Part shown: positions 27,401 to 41,608 of the stretch, one piece after another | Numbering within the stretch: the stretch's first letter is position 1 | Layout: each line of letters opens with the position of its first letter | Assembly (NCBI GenBank): GCA_013397435.1 | Contig: VZRG01000004.1 | Span: 671,415-735,414, forward strand | DNA: 64,000 bases | Direction: 5' to 3' | DNA from: Erythrocercus mccallii | Taxonomy: Eukaryota; Chordata; Aves; Passeriformes; Dicruridae | Program-made: the position numbers and the translations under genes | Notes under the pieces: model-generated | Told to the model about the DNA's origin: nothing | Seen by the model: the letters and a program-made list of their open reading frames with translations, nothing else | The model's database searches: none

Positions 27401-30400
27401 CTGAGACCTGAACCTGGCTGCTGCTTTTCAGACAGGTTAACTGTCTGTTTATAGCTTTATTTTAAAATGCTACAGGAATAGATAGAGATTTTTTTTTTTA
27501 GACTAGATATGGGTATGTAGGGTGAGACTGTGGTATGCATCATTATATTCCCCTGCCTACAGACTCAGTGGGAATACAAATAAGTGAAAGAGATCTGTTT
27601 ATTTTGGTATGGGCCCAGTTTGACTGCTGAAGGATTAAGTTCTGATTAAGCACAATGCAGAATGCATACACATGATGGAAAAGCTGGAGCTGATAATACA
27701 TAACAAGTGGATTTTGGTCAAAATGTTTGAGAATCCCCAATAACCAACTCTATTGCTTAGTTTCTTCTTTTTGCCAAAATGTTTCTGAGATGTGTCCTTA
27801 ACTATAGTTGAAGATGGAAAATTTAAGATTGTATTAAGCTATTTTGAATGATACTTTGTACTCAGAATTATTTTGCTCAGTATTTTTCACCAGCTGCATG
27901 TGGCAAGTAGTAGAGTTTGGGGTTCTTTATGCATTTCCTGAGATACATTTCAGCTTTTAAAATTATTTCCCCTGCTGATCATAACGACAGAATAAAATGT
28001 TAATAATCTTAGCATACTATTTGGAGAGTCTAAAAGATGCATACCTGCCTGAAAAGACACTAAATCAGCCATTCCCGTCCTAAAATTTAAAGTAATATGT
28101 GCAGTAACTTGCTTTCAGAACAATCTTGGCTTTTTGCACCTTGGAGCAGGATAAATGGTACCAAGCCCTTGTCTTCCTATAAAACTCATTGCTTTTCTAT
28201 CTTTTTGAGCATCTGTGCTTGTATTCCAGGAAAGTGAAATGAAATGGGCTAATTCCTTTTACTGGATGATTGATTTCTCTTTCTGTAGTCAGATAAAAAT
28301 GGATCCCTGGGGTGAAGAAGCAGTAGAGTGAAGAGGACTGTGTTACTGAGGAAAGTGAAGCAGTATTCTCTTAGGCTGGGGTTTTTTGTTTATAGGAGAA
28401 ACAGCCAAGCAGTCATTTTTTTCTGGCTGACAGTTGCATCAATAGGTAAATCTATTTGATTTCATGTGTTGTACATCAGACGGGTGTAATGAAACTCATC
28501 TTGGCATGTTCGTTTTCTACTTTCATTCAGGCTAGATTCTCATCTTTTACTTAGTTGTATAAAATCACAAGAGGCTGCTTACTGCATAAAATTCAGATGA
28601 CTTTGAAGTGATTTATTTTAATGTAAAATTTAGAAAAAATGGCTGAGTAATTTACTGATAAGATTGTAAAAAATGATGCAAGTTTCATTGGCTCTGTATG
28701 CGATTAACACCTTGGACGATGTTTTTATTCCTGTCAGCTGTCATTATGCTTGTCAATACCTAAGCAAGCTATTGAGAGATGAGGGAATCTTCATTCTGAT
28801 TTATTACAAATATTCAGTGAAAAAAGATAATTTTCAGTACCTAACCAACTTAATGACCCTTGGACGTTTGCCATAGATTAGGTGCAAAGCAATGGGTGGC
28901 CTTTGAATTCCTGTATCATTTCACTGTGTGGTTGAGCTGAAGTGCTGCCTGTCTGTGTATTGACATGTATTTCTTCCTGCTGCCAGTGACCTTCTTCCCT
29001 CTTGAGCTTGATTATAAATTTACCTGAACATACAGCAGTGGGATCTGGCTTGATCTGTGGCACATAAGTGTTGATGTGAGTTGTGAGTCTGGAGATGAAG
29101 CTGGTGACAGCACAAGGGAGCTGCTGCCAACCAGAGCCCCTTGCAAAGCAACATGGAAGCCTTGTGTTCCCCACTGGGAGCTCTGCATATTGCACTTAAG
29201 AGAAAAACCTGTGCTTTTGGCAACTTTATGTGTTGGCATGCTTTCCATCCTCTCCCACTGTGTTCGATTGCCCTTCAGGGCAAAGAATTAAAAAGATTCC
29301 TTCAGTCAAAGCAACGTGATCTGTGACTGCTGCTTGCACAGCACGTGTCTGTGTTTGGAGAGGCATGCCAGTGGTATCTCCACTGTGTTCTCGATCTGCT
29401 TCTTGAATGTCCATGTGATTTTTTACTGTACCTTTATCTTTTTGGTCACCTTTACTGAATTGCATGTGTTCATAGTATTGCAAAAATGTGTAGAATTTGT
29501 AACAGCTCCATCAAGATATTTTTGCCTATTTCCCCTATCACAAAATTACATCATTTCAACTTACTCTTAATAAAACACTTGTTCTAATGAACAGTTCCCT
29601 ATCCTTTTTAACTATTAATATGAGAAATCAGTAGGGCATGGAGAAGAGCACAGAGCAGAGCACAGTAGAAACTGGTGCTGTCAACAAGAGTTCAAAGGCT
29701 TTAGAGATTGGGCAGTACTTCCATCCAGGCACCGCTCCCATTTCAGTTCAAAATCTGAATTTTGTGTGTCCGACTTGTATCCTATCCAAAGATAAAATGT
29801 ATCTTTTCAGGGAGCCCAGGAATTTGACATTTATCTCTATCAAAGGCAGTACCTTTTACTATTCACCTTAAAAATCAATAGGGAGCTCATGATGCAAAGT
29901 GGAGAGAAATCATGTTCATGCAGGCATGCTCTGCACTGGCATTGTTTCCATGCTGTGTTATTCTTGAGGCAGCAGGGAATCTTTGAATAATCAGGGGGGA
30001 TTACCTCTGTTTGTTATTGGCATGATGCACGGCAGTGTGTGTTATGAATATAGCTGACCATAATATTTCATGAATATGTGTGTGGATGGCTGCTCACAAG
30101 AAAAGGGATGGTGTGTGTATTTTGATTTTTATATTTATGATGCTGAAACCTTCACTAAGGATGGCTGACAGGGCTAATTGCTGTTCTGACTTTTGTTTTT
30201 GAAGTTGCAGAAATTCTTTTACTTGTCATGAAACCTCTTGACTCTTTGATTGTATTTAATGTTCATTCTGTTGCAAGTGCTATAAGTTTGCAGTGGTCAA
30301 GCTGCCATTTTTCAATCATTCCCCAAGTTTTGCTTCATGCGTATATGAGGAAAGTTTTTCTTCATGTTATGGCCAATTTATTTAGGCTGATATTTCAAAA

Positions 30401-33400
30401 TTACTCTGATTCATGTTGCCATAATGACCCAAACCTTCTTAACCTTTTCTTTATTTCTTGAAAACCATGTGAAACTAGTGTTCTACAAATGAAATCCTCT
30501 TTTCATCTGAGGATAACAGATGGCTGGTAAAGGAATACATATTCATGTATTACAGACATGGATTACAAAAAGGCACTTTATGGCTACCAACTAGGCTTTT
30601 TTTTCCCCCCTCATTTTTAAATTTATTTCCTTAATTGATTTTTCTAGGCAAGTTATGACATTGGATTATAAAATGTGTACATAAATGCTTAAAAAAATCT
30701 AGCACTGTAAATCTTTAATAAAAATAATTACTTAAAGTTGAATTCGATAGAAATCTAATGACAACTAGATGTGCAACTAAAATACCAAATGGTGGAAAAA
30801 TTATTGAAGTAGAGTAAGTACTAAAATAAATTACTAGGATTCTAACTTGAAGATGAATCATTGATCTATTGATCACTATATTGATCACTTACTGAGTGAA
30901 TATCTCAGCATTTAAAAGAAAGATCAGAAAAGTTTTTCTCCATTGTTGAATATATAAAAAGAACATCACACTATATGTGCTGTGCTTCAACCTGCAAAGC
31001 AGTTTAAGGAGGTGACTTAGTATTATTATCTCACATAGCAGCGGACAAAACTGAAGCAAGTAAGTGTATTATATTACTTACCCAGAACTGCCCTGGAAAA
31101 CTTGGTAGAAAAACTAGGATAGAATATAGTTATATTAAATACATGTGGTGGAGTTACTGGATAGTACCTTATTGGCCATATATGCGTGATTGGAGTGGTA
31201 GGGAGAATACTGAAGTAATTTGCCAGCTGCCATTGAGCACCAAAGCATGTTCAGTTAGCTGATCAGTGGCATCTCTCAGAAGATCCCCTGTGACTGTCAG
31301 TGTGCACAGTTGTAGGAGGCCACCTTACTTATAAGAGATAGCTCTATGTTTGTCTTCAACTTCTCTTTGTATGAGCATCAGTGGGCTGTGGGGAGATGTG
31401 AGGTGTGTGGAGGAGGATGGTGCTCAGCATTGCTTTCCCTGCTGCCCTTCCCAGGTGACTCCTTCCAGCAGGCATAGGTGCAGTACAGCCCCTGTGCTGA
31501 GATGAGCTGCTGAGTGGTTTGAAGTGGTGTGAGCTGGGGGATAGGGATGAGAGACCTGGAGGTAAACTCTTACCTGCCCCTGTTCAAGTGAGGCCTGCCA
31601 CACTGTTTGTACGAGACTACCTTGACTCCCGAGTTCCAGTGACAGCGCTAATTAATAATTTAAATCCTTCATCTCTCAAGAAACTCTTTGATCTTCTGTT
31701 TTTTCAGCCCTAATAAATGTCAGCATTATGAAGCATCTTTAATCCACTGGCTTCTACTAAGGCAAGGTAACTTTTGTCTAGGATGAGGTTAAAAGATGGT
31801 GGGATTCAAGAAGAGAAATTCAGGGCCTGTGTTAGTCCCTTGAGAATTTACATGGCTGGGCTTCAGTAGGACTGGGAGCGGCTTTTGTAAACTAGAAACG
31901 TAAGTCCTTTTTAGTAAGAAAAATATAATATAAACCATGTTTACAGTGAACTGTCTTTTATGTTAATGATTAAAAGAAGTGTTTCCCTCAATGTGGAATT
32001 AAGTTATTCGTTGGTAGAATAATCAGAGGTGACTAAATCTACAGTGAATGTGCCTCTGTCAGGTTTCTTCAAAGGAAATTTCTGGCAGCGCCTGGTTTCA
32101 TTAGGCCCCCATGGTCTGCTTGGAGTTTTAGGTGTCTGTTTATGACATTAATACCACCACAGAGTAGATCTAATTAGCTGTTCTCAAGGTTTGATCATCA
32201 AACTTTGAGATTTTCCTGTAAAGGAATATTTAACAATTGAAAGTTACTTTTCTTCATAAGAATTCGTCTCTTGAAATTTGTATCACAAATTAGAGCATCA
32301 TCCCAATACCATCTACAAATTTTTCTTTAGAGAAGTGTTCCCAAGCTTAGGACTTGCTCAAATTATGAGCTCAACCTCAACTCCAGCCAGTGGTAAAACT
32401 CAGTATTAAATAAACGGCTTAAAATCAGAATTGGCAGATTTTCTGTTGACTCTTTTAAATGTGTATATTTAGAACATTTATTTCATCTAAATATATCTGA
32501 AGAACTTGAGAAAAGAGTGGTTTTGTACTCTTTTGTTCTCTATGTGGCATCATCAGCATTATCCTCAGTGAAGCCAATTAAGTCATCAGTTACTTTATAC
32601 TCATTAGTATTATATGTTCTTAATGATGCATTAAATAAATTCCAATCTTCTCTACTTTCTCATAAATGGTAATTTTTTAGAAATGTATTTATTTTGGTAT
32701 TGCTGATACATGCTGGTTTAGAAAATACAAAATGACACATTATATTAGCATTTTTTGTAATATCTGGCTCGTTTGTATTTTTTATAATATGCAGACTTCT
32801 ACTTTATGCTGCATAAAGCAATTTGGACTAATTTTTCTTTTGCCTACATTGCATATATAATCAGAAATTTATTAGAAGAGATTATATAATGTTAAAGTGC
32901 TGAATTTCCATAAAGTGGAAAACTGTCCATCGGGTGCAGGTGTTTTCCCTGGAGTAAAGTAGTTTTTTGTGATAATTAGGACTTCTGTACTTTCTCTGAA
33001 GGTTTTTCGATGAGAAAGACAGAGTAAGTTAATTTAGGAGGGAGGATGGCTTAGAAAATAGGAATTCTTTAGTCAATATTGTCCTTAATAGAAACTAATG
33101 AGGCAGTTGACAGGATGGGCATAAGATGATAAGCGTAATCTTTGACACAGTGAAGTGTATTGTTCTGAGAAGGTGTGAAATTGTTTGCTTTGGACAGTGA
33201 GTAATAGAGGTGGTTTAATGAATCCTAGATGTTAAAAGAGTAAGCAGTGTTGTCATTTCACTGTCTAAAAGGCAGTCTGCTTGTCAGGTCTTTTACTTGG
33301 ATTTGAAAATAATGAAAATACTGAGCATGCATTGAAAGTTGTGGAAGACAAATGTGAAGTAATATCTGGAAGGAGTTCTGCTAACCTTATCTGATCACTT

Positions 33401-33471
33401 CTGAAGTCTGCAAAGACAGGTATTGATAGGTTGCAGAGGTAATTTTACCCAAGTTTCCTTTTTTCCTTTTT

Positions 33472-33504
33472 CCTTAGAAACAACAACAAATGTTGTTTCT
33501 AAGG
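33472..33504. repeat. Perfect inverted repeat, 13-bp arms, 7-nt loop
   Basis: Arm CCTTAGAAACAAC (33472-33484), loop AACAAAT, arm GTTGTTTCTAAGG (33492-33504). It could fold into a stable hairpin in CDK14 pre-mRNA. No element boundary or known RNA gene is recognisable around it. Confidence 0.85.
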
Positions 33505-36162
33505 AAGTTACCATATTATTTTGACATGGTATCACAAGTTTCAGGGCGTAATTTCATGACATAGCTGGCTTGATCCCATGACACATTGCTTCTCAAAAGG
33601 TGGACCCAGCTCTTATTTATTTTCTGGTGCTTTTTTCTTTTTTTACTGCCTTTATAATTTTTTAAAATATGATTTAGTTCTTCCTGGAAGGGCCAGTCTT
33701 CTCTTATTTAAGCTCTTTAAGCAGTCTCACTGTAAAGTCCAGCAGAAATGAGAGCAAATACAGGGCAGTGTCAGCAGTGTGTGGCAAGGATTAAGGAAGA
33801 GAAACCTATACCGTGAGGCAGCCCTTAGCTCATCTCTTCAGCATCATCTAACTGCATCCTGAGAGTGCATCAGTGGGAGGATAATTAAAGGATGGGAATA
33901 TGCACCCTATCTCTTTAATTGATACTTCATAATTTCTCACATCTCCAGTTTTATATGCTCCTGTTTATAGAAAATTAAATGGAAAAAATATTTTAATGAC
34001 TTGTGGGTCATTACTAATGGGTAGTAAATGAGAATAAGGAAGCTGTTGTATTATGGAAATTACAGACTGATATTTTGGAAATAAACTATATTAAAGAGAA
34101 GAATGAAATCCCAGAGGAACACTACTTGAGATTAGTTTATTTTGATAGTACTAAGAGTTGCCACAATGTCTGTCAAGATGATGACAGGTACCAATGACAA
34201 AGTGGCAATGATAACTAAAAAGCACAGCTCACCTACTGTGTCTAATGGTGAATTCTTTGAAATTGGTTCCATACTATTGCTATTTGAGTTATATATTGCT
34301 TTTTGTGAACCAATGGAATGTAGAACTTCAGATTAAAAGGAACATGAACTACACAATGCTGCATGGTTTTTGTCCTTCTCTATCAAGAGATTCCATATCC
34401 CTGTTCCCTTAATACCTCTTCGATGTGGTTTTTTATTGTATTTTGCATTGCCTCCCCTGAACACAGCATCTGTCCTGTTCTTTATCTGCAAAATGATCTT
34501 GCTTTTCTTACTTAAATTCTTCCTGCAGTTATTTCATCTGTTGCAAAATATTCAAGTTCTCCAGATATCTAAGTAATACGTATATGATAGGTAGGGTGGT
34601 GGATTGACAAAAGAATTGAAAACTAAACATGTTTACAAACTGCATGTCTGTCATCAGTCTGCTTTTAATATGGTTTATTCTCCTGTCTGAGCATGACACA
34701 TGAAGTTACTTGAGGCAAGGCTTATCTTTTTGTGATGCCATAAGTCCTGTTTAAATCAAAAAAAAAAAAAAATGTAAGGTAATCTTAAGGAGAAATCCAG
34801 GAGAGTTAAGCTGATAATTTCCTTTCAACAGTGACTAGCGGCCTGAGACTTGAACTGGTGCCAGCCTGAATATTATGAGTAATTGGAAGGTGATGAGTAA
34901 ACCATCTTTCGATAGCCAGGGTTTCTTAACTTGCTCAGAGTCATTGTGCAATGTTCTGTATAGGGCTAATGAGGTTTTGGTAATTATGGAAGAGGAATAA
35001 TCAGAAGAAAAAAGACAGTAGCCATCCATCACTGAACTCATATAACTGCAAAAATTAAAAGCCTGAGGGAGAAGGTGAATTCAGTGTTGGTGGTTTTCTA
35101 TATCATCTTGCTTTGAAAACTGCTACATCTTCTAGGGCCATCCCTCTTGTAGTACAGTAGAGAATTGCATACATGACTACAGGAGTGTAAAGGCTCCAAT
35201 GCGTCCTTGAGCTTTGTGGCTGTAAAGGCTAATTTTGCTTTTACAGAAATAAATAATAATGGTAATAATAGCAATTTTTTAAAACTCTATTATGCCTTTT
35301 TGGTAGTTTATCCTCACCATTGCTTATCATACATGGGGAGTTTGTTAAAGTTTCATTGTATGAATTTGTTCTTGAAGAGAGTAATGAGTATCAGCTTTGT
35401 TCCATTTTTGTGAGATTTTATTTGGATAAACTGAACCAACTGGATTGTTTTGCAAGGCATGGAATGTAATTCATGTGTGGTGAAATTTTGAATGCTAAAA
35501 GTGAAACAAGCCAAATAGATTTTACACTAAAATGACCTGTAAAGAACTTTTGTTTCTTGGAGCACAAAGTATTTTTAAACTTATAAATGAGAGTTATTAT
35601 AATCTAAAAGTAGCCTGGGCCATGTAGTCAATAAGCCTCAGGAACAATCCTGCCCTAGTGGGAAATGGCCAGAATGACCTAAAATGATTTCATTATGCAA
35701 ACTTTGTAGCTTTTTGAAGGCTGTAATAATGTGAATCATGCAGTGGGAAGGAGGTAATCAGTGTAAATCTTGTTATACTGCAAGTGAAGTGACTGATGAA
35801 AATCATATGCCTTTTTCTTTGAACAGTTTGATCAAATAATGAACAGATATTTTATGATGAAATTTTAAAATGTGTTACTTCTTAACAAAGCTTCAGTAAC
35901 AAAGCTGTGGTAGAAAAGAAACAGACTGACTCACAGAAAACGGAGATCATTTCTTGGATTGCATCTGAGTGTGAAAATATAAAGTTGACATTATGGAAGC
36001 TATGAAGTGCTTGTTACAGTGCTATAAATGAATCACTGGCATTGACAGGAAGAAATTGAATAAGTACATGATAGGAAACAAATTCTATTATGAGAAATAC
36101 TGTTTCTGCTAAAATTTTGGTTTTTCTAAATTTCTCCTTCCCCTTCCCTCTTTTTCTTTCAG

Positions 36163-36242
36163 GGTAAATGGAAAGCTGGTGGCGTTGAAGGTGATTAGAT
36201 TACAAGAAGAGGAAGGAACCCCATTTACTGCTATCAGGGAAG
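36163..36242 (+). CDS. CDK14: CDK14 coding exon: catalytic Lys and PFTAIRE helix
   Basis: This 80-nt exon follows a tttctttcag acceptor and ends before gtacgc. It completes the split Lys codon of the previous exon, then reads V-N-G-K-L-V-A-L-K-V-I-R-L-Q-E-E-E-G-T-P-F-T-A-I-R-E, ending after the first base of an Ala codon (phase 1). It contains the VAxK lysine that anchors ATP and the PFTAIRE sequence that gave the family its old name. This is the C-helix, which contacts the cyclin (cyclin Y for CDK14) and corresponds to PSTAIRE of CDK1/2. The reading frame is open across the join. The rest of the kinase domain should lie downstream of the window. Confidence 0.96.
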
Positions 36243-39200
36243 GTACGCACTCACATTTAGTGATTATATATGTGGGATTGTTTCTTGTAATTACATTGTG
36301 CTTCTTATTTCTGTGCCATACTATAGCGAATAGCTTGAGAATTCAAATTACATGATTACATTCTCAGTAGGAAGAAATTTAGGTGCTTCAAAAACAAAGC
36401 CTCTGGTGTGGGATTTCTTGTTAAAGAGTGCAGCTCCACCTGTGCCTTGGCTCCTGTTAGATTGTAAATCTATAGTGTATATAGTAAATCTATACAAGTA
36501 CTTCAGGAGCATGTTTAAAGTTGGGTCACTCTGGAAGATGAGGGAGCTGTGTAAGATGCGCTTCTTGCCTGCAGGCAGAACCTAGGATGAAGGTAGATGT
36601 GATTTTTCACATATATGCAGCATGAAGCAATGACAAGCATTTCTTGATAAAGGCAATCAAAAGATCAGGGAGCAAAACTGCAGGCGCTTTTGAAGCTGTG
36701 TGTCATTTGCAACTAGCTTTTGTTTGTTTTTCCTTCCCCATGGACTCTTTGCGTGGCTTAGGAATTATTCTTATCTAGCATGCTTGGAGATGCCTGTTAA
36801 GCTTTCCGCTCCACTCTGTTATCCTTCCTTGTCAGCCTCTCCTGGTCCCTAGTGACAGCTGCTTTATCTGAGTCTGTCTGTGTCAAGCTCCTTTTCCTGT
36901 GCAGAAATTGCTGGATATGTCTTCTTTGTGTGGTCCTTCTCTCTTAGAAGGTACTAAAAATGAGCCTTGGTAGAGAAATAATAAGCAATTTACCATCACA
37001 ACCCTGATTCAGGCTCAGCTGAAATTGGTAATGAACTAAAGAGATGAAACTCTTATGACTTTGAGGGTCCTTTTGAAATTGTACTATCAGCATAATTCCC
37101 AGGGAGAGATGAGCCAGGGAGGTACTAGAACATCAGCCCCCACAGGGTCCACATTGGCCCTCCACGTGAGATGTGTGGCTTCATGATCATGACAGCCCCA
37201 GACCCAGCAGCTGTAGCTCCCTTGTGCCTTGCTCCTGCAGCCATCTGTCTGCTGTACATCTGTCTGTACAATGAGCCCAGACTGGAGTGGGCTGGGCAAA
37301 AAAACCCCATGTTTCATGTGATTGACACCCTGAAGTTAGAAGTCTCTAAGCTACTGTGGATTTCCATTCCAAGATTGTGCATTTTAAAAGTGGCACTTCC
37401 ACAAAGGAGGGAAAACCGTGGGTGGCCAATTTATGAAGGAATTTCCTCAGTTCTCTACTGCTTCATCTGAGTAACAATTATTGAATGATGTGACACATTT
37501 ATTCATAACAATATCTATTTTATCTGTGAGCTGTCTGTCCCTGCAGCTGTGCTGTGATAACGAGGTGTGCAGAGGGTTATGGGTGCAGCTTTCAATATCT
37601 GTAATGCTGAGTTCAAGTTATAACTCAAGTCTGTGTTTCAAATATGTTTACTGTTCTACTGGTTTATAGTTGATATGGTACTGACTTAATGAGAGAATAG
37701 TAAATACGGCTTTCTTGTGCCTTTTTAGTGACACTTAAAAGGCTTTTTAATGTAAGCTTGGTCTACATGAAAGTTTATAGCACTATAACTGTCAAATGCA
37801 GTATAATCCCTTTGCCTTCATAAATGGTGTCTTGTGTGAGCTCAGTATACAGAAGTATTTGTTAGGAACAAGAACAGAGATTTTTCCCATTTGATATATT
37901 AAAAATATTATAAAGGCACACTTGCATGAAAATATTTTTCACATTGTCATTGGAATATTTTCTTTTTAGCTGTGGCCCAATACTGTGGTTGAAGCCAGTT
38001 AAAATCCTGGTACTTTAATATTAGTAGAACAAAGGTCTTGACTAGAAAAGGTCTTGAAGTTAATAATTAATACCAATTTAACTGTACTGTGTCTCACTGA
38101 TTATGATAGGACTGTGTGCATCCATTATATTTTTAAGTCTTCATCTAAGCTGAGTTTAGATCCAAAGAGTACTAGGATAATAAAGAAGTTTTTTTCTTGA
38201 CTCTTGTAGACCCTTGGTCAGGTGTGGTCAAACTTGGGTTATAGGTTGTTTATAAGGGTTGGGGTTTTTTTTGGTAAATGAAATCCTGTCTCCTTGATAG
38301 TGAAATTCCCTTCAACAGCTATTAGTATTAGTGTAAGTACAATGTTGGTTTATATCATGTAGAAGTCACACATACCTGATATGTAAGATGGGAAGGGGAA
38401 AAATCTATATTTTTTTAGGGTTTGACTTTTCTGTTTTTGGTTTTGATTCTGTCAGAAACAATTATTAGGACCAGAAGAGTAAGGAAAGCTGTATTAAGAA
38501 TGCAATTTTCAGATGGTGACCTCAATGATGTTGTGCCAGGCCTGTAGTATTTGACAGAAACACTATGGCCACTAAAGCTGCACCTTAGGAAGCTGTTCCT
38601 TTCCTCTTGGCAGCATCTAATCTATCTTGGACGTGTTGAGTTCTGTAATGCATCCATGGCTGCTGTCAGCTACAAGGGTGGGGAAAAAAATGGAAAAAAG
38701 AGATGTTTCTATGACCTCTGGAAATTGTCTGATAAGTTTGATATGGCAAAACAGTAAGAATGGGACACTGTGTTAAGCAGTTTTCTCTTGATCTTTGATG
38801 ACTAACTAAGGGCTCCAGTGCTATAATTTATGCTGGGACTATTAGAACAAGGACAAATACCACTGAAGATGAGATCAACTTCTACTATCAGTTATCTGAG
38901 GAATAGTGTTCTCCAAATGGAAAAATGCATATATGCTGGTATGAGCCAGAGGTCTGTTGGAGGGCATTTCTTTCCAAACTCTTTCATAATGGAGAAACCA
39001 GGCAGCTTTCATCTTGACTTGTTCCTTTATTTTCTAATTTTTCACCAATGCAAGGCAAATTCAGGCAGAAGTCTAATTAGCTGTAAATTAAAACTACTGT
39101 TAAAAATTGTTTAAGATTTCTCATGGCTCCTTGAGTAAAGCAGTGAAAAAAGCATTTCTGCTCGGTGCTCCTGAGGGAGATGCTGTGTGATGTTAATTAG

Positions 39201-41149
39201 GGGGAAGTTACAGGCTGAAATCCTAAGTAGTGGTCATGCTGAGGGAATGTTGTAGCTGTCTATGTACAGGGAAACATATTGTTACCATTGAGACAGCAGC
39301 AGAATGAAGCTCAAAGTAAAACAAAGCTACAAAGGAAAAAGACTATGAGAGGTGGGAAAATGAAGGAGATAAATATGGACTGTGTGACTGTAGAGACAAG
39401 TGCTAAATTGGTTGAAACAAAAAGTGGAAGGAAAAGTGAAAAATAACTCCAACCAAACACAAAACCCAGTAAAGCTGCATAAGGAAAACCATAGTTGATT
39501 TTAAGGCCTGGGGAAGGTTTAGCTGAAGCCTCAATTAAAGCTTATAAAGTCAGATTGCTTTTACAGGAGATATGGGTTTGTGTCTTCTACCATCAAAAAT
39601 ATGTGAATGTGGCATATTTATTGGTGCTGTTTAGCTCTCTATTGAGTTTCTAGAACAAAATTTAGAAGTAGCCTGTGCTAAATGTTTTTTCAACTTGGCC
39701 TGAGTCAGATGTACCATCTTACTGTATGCAGTTTATAGGATGTTTCCCTCTGAATTTAATTCACATAGTCTGAGATAATCTAATTTACTTTTGAAGAGCC
39801 CAAGGCAAAAAAAGAAGGTGAAAAAGCACAACTGATTTGGTGTATATACCTGAATGGGATAAATGTATGAGATTTTCTGATAGCATATATGTGAGTGATT
39901 CAGGCCATCATGTTACTGTTATGGGCTAAATGTGCCTGCAACAGAGGTATCTGAGACACCGTGGAGTCTGAATGTCACTTACATCCTATTTGCTCATGTA
40001 AAATAAATTCAGTAGTATACACATTAGCAAATTACTTGTTTTCTATGTTGGTGCAGTTGTAGTTTATTCTCTTTCTGTAATGCTTGTTATCAACTGTTCA
40101 GAGGTGGCTCAGCATCAGACTTGAAGTATTATTAAAACCATGGAGCCAGGAGAAAAGTTCACTGACCTTAATTTTTATCTCAGATATTTCATTCCCTTAA
40201 TTTCCTGCAATATCATATGTTCATCTAGGCTAAATACTGAACTGTGTGGAAGATTCTGAGAACAGCTTGATTTACAGTTCTGTAGTTATCTTTTTTTAAT
40301 TCTGGGTAATAATATTGCTTATATCCAGCATGACAAGGATTTTGCTTTTTGCATATGTATATAGACAAACATCCCTTGACTTTATCGACACCTTGCTTCT
40401 GAGGTTATCTTGCTTACTGTGTTCTTTTCTTGGGTAACAAAATTCTTTATTCCCCATCCCAATTGTCAAAACTTTTTTGCATTTGTTTTTTCATTTTCCA
40501 CCTTGGAAATATTGCTATTTACTATAGTAATAAAACTCTATTCCAGTGTTTTGATATATTGTAATGTTTTATTTCCCATAGGTCTAGATGGTGTTTCAAA
40601 GCATCATCCAGTTTTGTAGCTATTTTTGTACTTTGTCTTTTAAATGCCATGATTGGTCAACTCTCAGTTTGTTTTTCTTTTTATTAATCACTGTATTTAC
40701 ATATTGTAATTTATATGTATTTGTACCAGTTTGTGTGTCACATTTAAAAGTGCTCATGTGACAGTCTCTACATCTTTGATTTGGCAGTTTCTCAGATAAT
40801 ACTTTTCCATCTACTTGACTATGAAAGTCTGTGGTCTTAATGCCATAGCATGGTCTTAATGGATAGCAGCATGCAGAAATACCACAGAAGTGCTTTGGAA
40901 GCATCTGCTGTCTTGCATTATAAAATTACAAAGAATATAGGAATTGCTTAATGATTTTTTAAAAATTTTTTAAAGAGCAGTTTATCATGCATACTGAAAA
41001 TGTTTATTTTGTGAGTTGGAGGAGAAAACTTAGTGCATCTGAGTGCCAGTATAAAGCATGGAAGAGAGATGCTTAACTCTTGGCCACAGAACATCTTCAG
41101 AAGTTTTCAAAGTTTCATGCCTCTTCCATCCTTATCTCACTGTGTGGTA

Positions 41150-41608
41150 GGAGTGAGTCAAGAGGAGGCAGCCAAGATGATCAGAGGGATAGAGCACCTT
41201 CCCTATGAGGAAAGGCTGAGAGAATTTGGTTTATTCCATCTGGAAAAGAGAAGTCTTTGGAGCTGCCTAATTGCAGCATTCCAGTACCTGAAAGAGCCTC
41301 CAAGAGAGACAGAGAGGGACTTCCAATAAAAGCGTGTAATGATAGGACATGGGAAAATGGCTGTAACCTGGCAGAGAGCAGATATGAAGAATTTCTTTAA
41401 TGTGAGGATTGTGAGGCACTGGAACAGGTTGCCCAAAGAAATTGTGGCTGTCCCATCCAAGACATGGTCAGGAAATGTTCAAGACCAGGCAAGACTGAAT
41501 GAGGCTCTGAGCAACCTGGTCTAGTGAAAGGTGTCCCTGCCTATGGTGGGGGGCTGGAACTTGATGATCTTTAAAGTCTCTTCCAACCCAGGCCATTCTA
41601 TGATTATA
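41150..41608 (+). mobile_element. CR1 LINE, 3'-terminal fragment (longest of three)
   Basis: About 460 bp of the CR1 3' end in the + orientation. The 5' part still translates to a segment like the C-terminus of the CR1 ORF2 protein (P-Y-E-E-R-L-R-E-F-G-L-F, then L-E-K-R-S-L-W and A-A-F-Q-Y-L-K-E). It then continues through 'gtgaggattgtgaggcactggaacaggttgcc', 'ctatggtggggggctggaacttgatgatctttaaagtc' and 'ccaacccaggccattctatgattat'. CR1 encodes an endonuclease/reverse transcriptase, but this copy is 5'-truncated and non-autonomous. It is better preserved than the other two copies and probably younger. Confidence 0.93.

Larger units (their letters stand above)
25193..36162 (+). other. CDK14 intron (10,970 bp)
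   Basis: Bounded by gtaagt and a long pyrimidine tract ending tttctttcag. It holds a CR1 3' fragment (27255-27400) and a perfect hairpin (33472-33504). I found no other gene. Short open frames, for example near 28880-29480, have no recognisable content. Confidence 0.8.

Noticed and set aside
37085..37320. GC-richer block with several open frames, considered as exon or repeat
   Set aside because: No splice-site pair with coding potential and no repeat family recognised.
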